From: Marchantia polymorpha subsp. ruderalis
Lineage: Eukaryota; Streptophyta; Marchantiopsida; Marchantiales; Marchantiaceae
Assembly (NCBI GenBank): GCA_037833965.1
Contig: AP031356.1
Location: 22,900,501-22,964,500 of the forward strand
Length of the DNA stretch: 64,000 bases
Direction of reading: 5' to 3'
Shown here: one piece after another, positions 61,879 to 64,000 of the stretch
How the letters are laid out: the number at the start of each line of letters is the position of its first letter
How positions within the stretch are numbered: the first letter of the stretch is position 1
Notes under the pieces: generated by a model
The model's input: the letters and a program-made list of their open reading frames with translations, nothing else
What the model was told of the DNA's origin: nothing
Database searches by the model: none
Translations under genes and position numbers: made by a program

Positions 61879-64000
61879 ATGAAATTGGGGAGCATAAGCA
61901 GAAGATTCTTGGCTCGAATTCTTTCTGGGGTCTTATTATATAACCTGATTCTTTCTCCGGTCGTCTCCCAGTCTAATGAGGGCTCTACACAAGGTGAGTC
62001 CGCAAAATTGGTTTTCTACGGTGAATTCAATCAAAAAACTTAATTCAATTTTAGCTTGCAGCTCCAACGAGATATTGCAATGCGAATTATTGGCGATTGT
62101 GTGAAGCTACGAAAATAATAAATAAGGCCAGTGCGATAGTACTGATCAAAATTTTGCAACTTAGGATTTATAAGCATCAGCTGTGGCGGCGTGAGTGGAG
62201 TAGACCCTATCACCTCACTCCAGTGGATCACTGATGAGACTCATCTGCAGTCATTCGAAAGTCTTTCTCAAGAGAAGGTGATCATCACCGCCGACGTTTA
62301 TTACAACGAGAGCTCAGTGAGTGTGCCGAATGGCGAACAGTTGAAAACTGCTCTGGTGTTTCTTCCCATACAAATGACACGCTCGAAATTTTGCTACCTC
62401 TTGCCAATTAACGCAACTGAAGGATCACGAAATTATCTTCTTCGAGCAATGTTTCCCAGCCAAAATTTGACTGTGAATGGAACTGCATTATCGGGATATG
62501 CCACTCGGTTCTACCTTACTGTCGATTCCACCTACATCACCACAATCGAGCTACTGCCATCTATGCCGCGGATAATCGAGCTGGTCGTCTCTTCAATGGA
62601 CGACAGATTTTACGTTTGTCTCGTGCCCTTGGAAGACAAGTCCTCAATGCCAGCTATCTCAACTCTGGAGTTGCGTCCGTTCTATCCAGATACCTATGGC
62701 AGATCTGGTCAGTCGAAAGACAAGCAACAGTCGAGCTATCTGATGCTGGTTGATCGTTTGGACTTCGGAGGAATACTTGATTTTGAGTCGCCTCCTCTCA
62801 GGTGAACATGCAAATGAGAATTGAAGAAGAGTGGAGAGAGACTAGATTTACCTCATCATGCTGTCCAGCATGTGAACTGCATGGTGACCACTGACGTTTT
62901 GCTTCGTTCTGCACGCAGGTATCCTGCAGACCCTTTCGATCGTATATGGTCATCCCCACGAATTCCCGAAGGAGCGCAGTTTGAGGCTTACAACAGAACC
63001 GAAGATGCAAACCTTGGGTTTGGCGGAACCAATATTCGCTTCCCTATTGCAGTTATGAGATCAATATGGAGGGGAAAAAATTTGTCGTCTACCATGAACT
63101 TTGAGGTTAATGTGAAGAGCGCTAGAGCCCTCCGTCCACTACCAACATTCTGGTTCCAGATGTTATGTTCAAACGTAGTTTTTGGAGATGTGAATCCTCG
63201 TCAATCCGTCAGACTAATCGACGGTGATCAAGCTGGGGTCTGGTCGCCGTTTGAGGTACCTGTTTCTCCCGGTTTTATACATATATTGAGCGACGAAGAG
63301 GTCATCCGTAGCGATTCGTTTACAATCACAATTGAACCAAATGAAACCACAGAAGCACCTGTTCTGGTAAATGCAGTAGAGATTCATGGTGAGTTTGCAG
63401 CGGTGGCAGTGAGAACTTCAAAACTTGATGGTAAGTGAGGCCACAGTTTTCATTTTATTTCGTTTGTTCAGCGTCAGCTATGCATGCAAAATAAAGTCAT
63501 TGAATGACTGAGAAAATAATACGGTTTTGTCTCTTCAAACTTTCTCAGTGGATGCAGTCAGGAAGGTTTATACCGAGACCGCATTAAGCTCTGTAGACAC
63601 GGCTGGCGATCCATGCTTGCCAGTTCCTTGGGAATGGCTAGTTTGCAGTATCGAGTTGCCCCCTACAATAACCCAAATGTAAGTTTGTAATCCGCGAATC
63701 CCTTACAATGGTACTGATCACACAATGAGAATCTACATCTGTAGCAACACAAGAATTGACAGAATCTACATATATAGAAACACAAGAATTGATATCCTTC
63801 TGACGATGACGATATACAGCTCAAATTTTGCAAGGTGTGTAAATTGAGATTAATCCTTGCCACGCACCGAAGACATGAATGAGAACTTCTTGACGTTGCA
63901 AAAACCTCACTTCAAAGCCGTGTGAGGAGAGTTGAACCTTGATTTGTGAAGTCCTCTGACCGTCTTGGACTTGTCAAAGAAAAAATTCAATGGACGCAAG
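61879..64000 (+). CDS. Malectin-like LRR receptor-like kinase, 5' part, cut by window end
   Basis: It is a paralogue of the gene at 8,209. Exons: 61,879-61,993 (signal peptide MKLGSISRRFLARI...), 62,165-62,801, 62,919-63,430 and 63,549-63,678 (malectin-like domain, ending [15 protein letters not shown]). Phases are the same as in the first gene. Intron 2 contains an in-frame stop (TGA right after the donor), which confirms that the segment also open in the first gene (9,138-9,254) is an intron and not coding. Amino-acid differences from the first gene cluster in the malectin domain (for example around 62,270-62,400 and 63,200-63,300), compatible with divergence in ligand recognition. LRR and kinase exons lie beyond the window. 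Confidence 0.85.

Overview
The window is nuclear DNA of a land plant. It carries multi-exon receptor-like kinase genes with a malectin-like ectodomain, leucine-rich repeats (LRRs), a transmembrane helix and a Ser/Thr kinase, with GT-AG introns of about 100-450 bp, an intron-bearing Mutator-type (MULE) transposase gene, and Ty3/gypsy retrotransposons of the plant non-chromovirus type primed by tRNA-Asp. Nothing here fixes the species. The divergent malectin/LRR kinases make an early-diverging plant (bryophyte or lycophyte) my guess.

Layout. 1-8,200: relics of tandemly duplicated receptor-kinase genes in AT-rich DNA. 8,209-16,239: a near-complete malectin/LRR receptor-like kinase gene (+). 16,551-56,760: a 40-kb foreign block flanked by a 36-bp direct repeat and ending in an imperfect terminal inverted repeat. 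Apart from later insertions it holds, all on the minus strand, a broken MULE transposase gene (52,955-56,207), an LRR-gene relic with three exact 388-bp repeats, and a multi-exon zinc-finger/Cys-rich gene (47,777 down to 19,195). 56,797-64,000: AT-rich spacer, a third copy of the receptor-kinase upstream block, and the first four exons of a second receptor-kinase gene cut by the window edge.

Three LTR insertions interrupt the zinc-finger gene, each with a perfect 5-bp target duplication. Element A (19,943-40,890) is a full-length gypsy element with exceptionally large LTRs (4.87 kb; about 15 substitutions apart, so young). It sits in an exon of the zinc-finger gene. Solo LTR B1 (33,030-38,455) is nested in the 3' LTR of A. 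Solo LTR B2 (41,430-46,762) lies in or beside an intron of the same gene.

The standout is that the LTRs themselves encode a protein. In A, B1 and B2 the U3 region, upstream of the LTR TATA box, carries a long ORF (about 800-1,050 codons). It has a conserved N-terminal globular domain, a variable Pro/Arg/Ser-rich middle, a coiled coil and a basic C-terminus. The protein is clearly homologous between families A and B although the flanking U3 DNA is not obviously alignable. B1, a solo LTR without gag or pol, keeps this ORF intact. A carries a damaged gag-pro-pol: a -1 shift inside protease, and one in-frame UAG before reverse transcriptase whose 3' context (CAACTA) fits the CARYYA read-through consensus.
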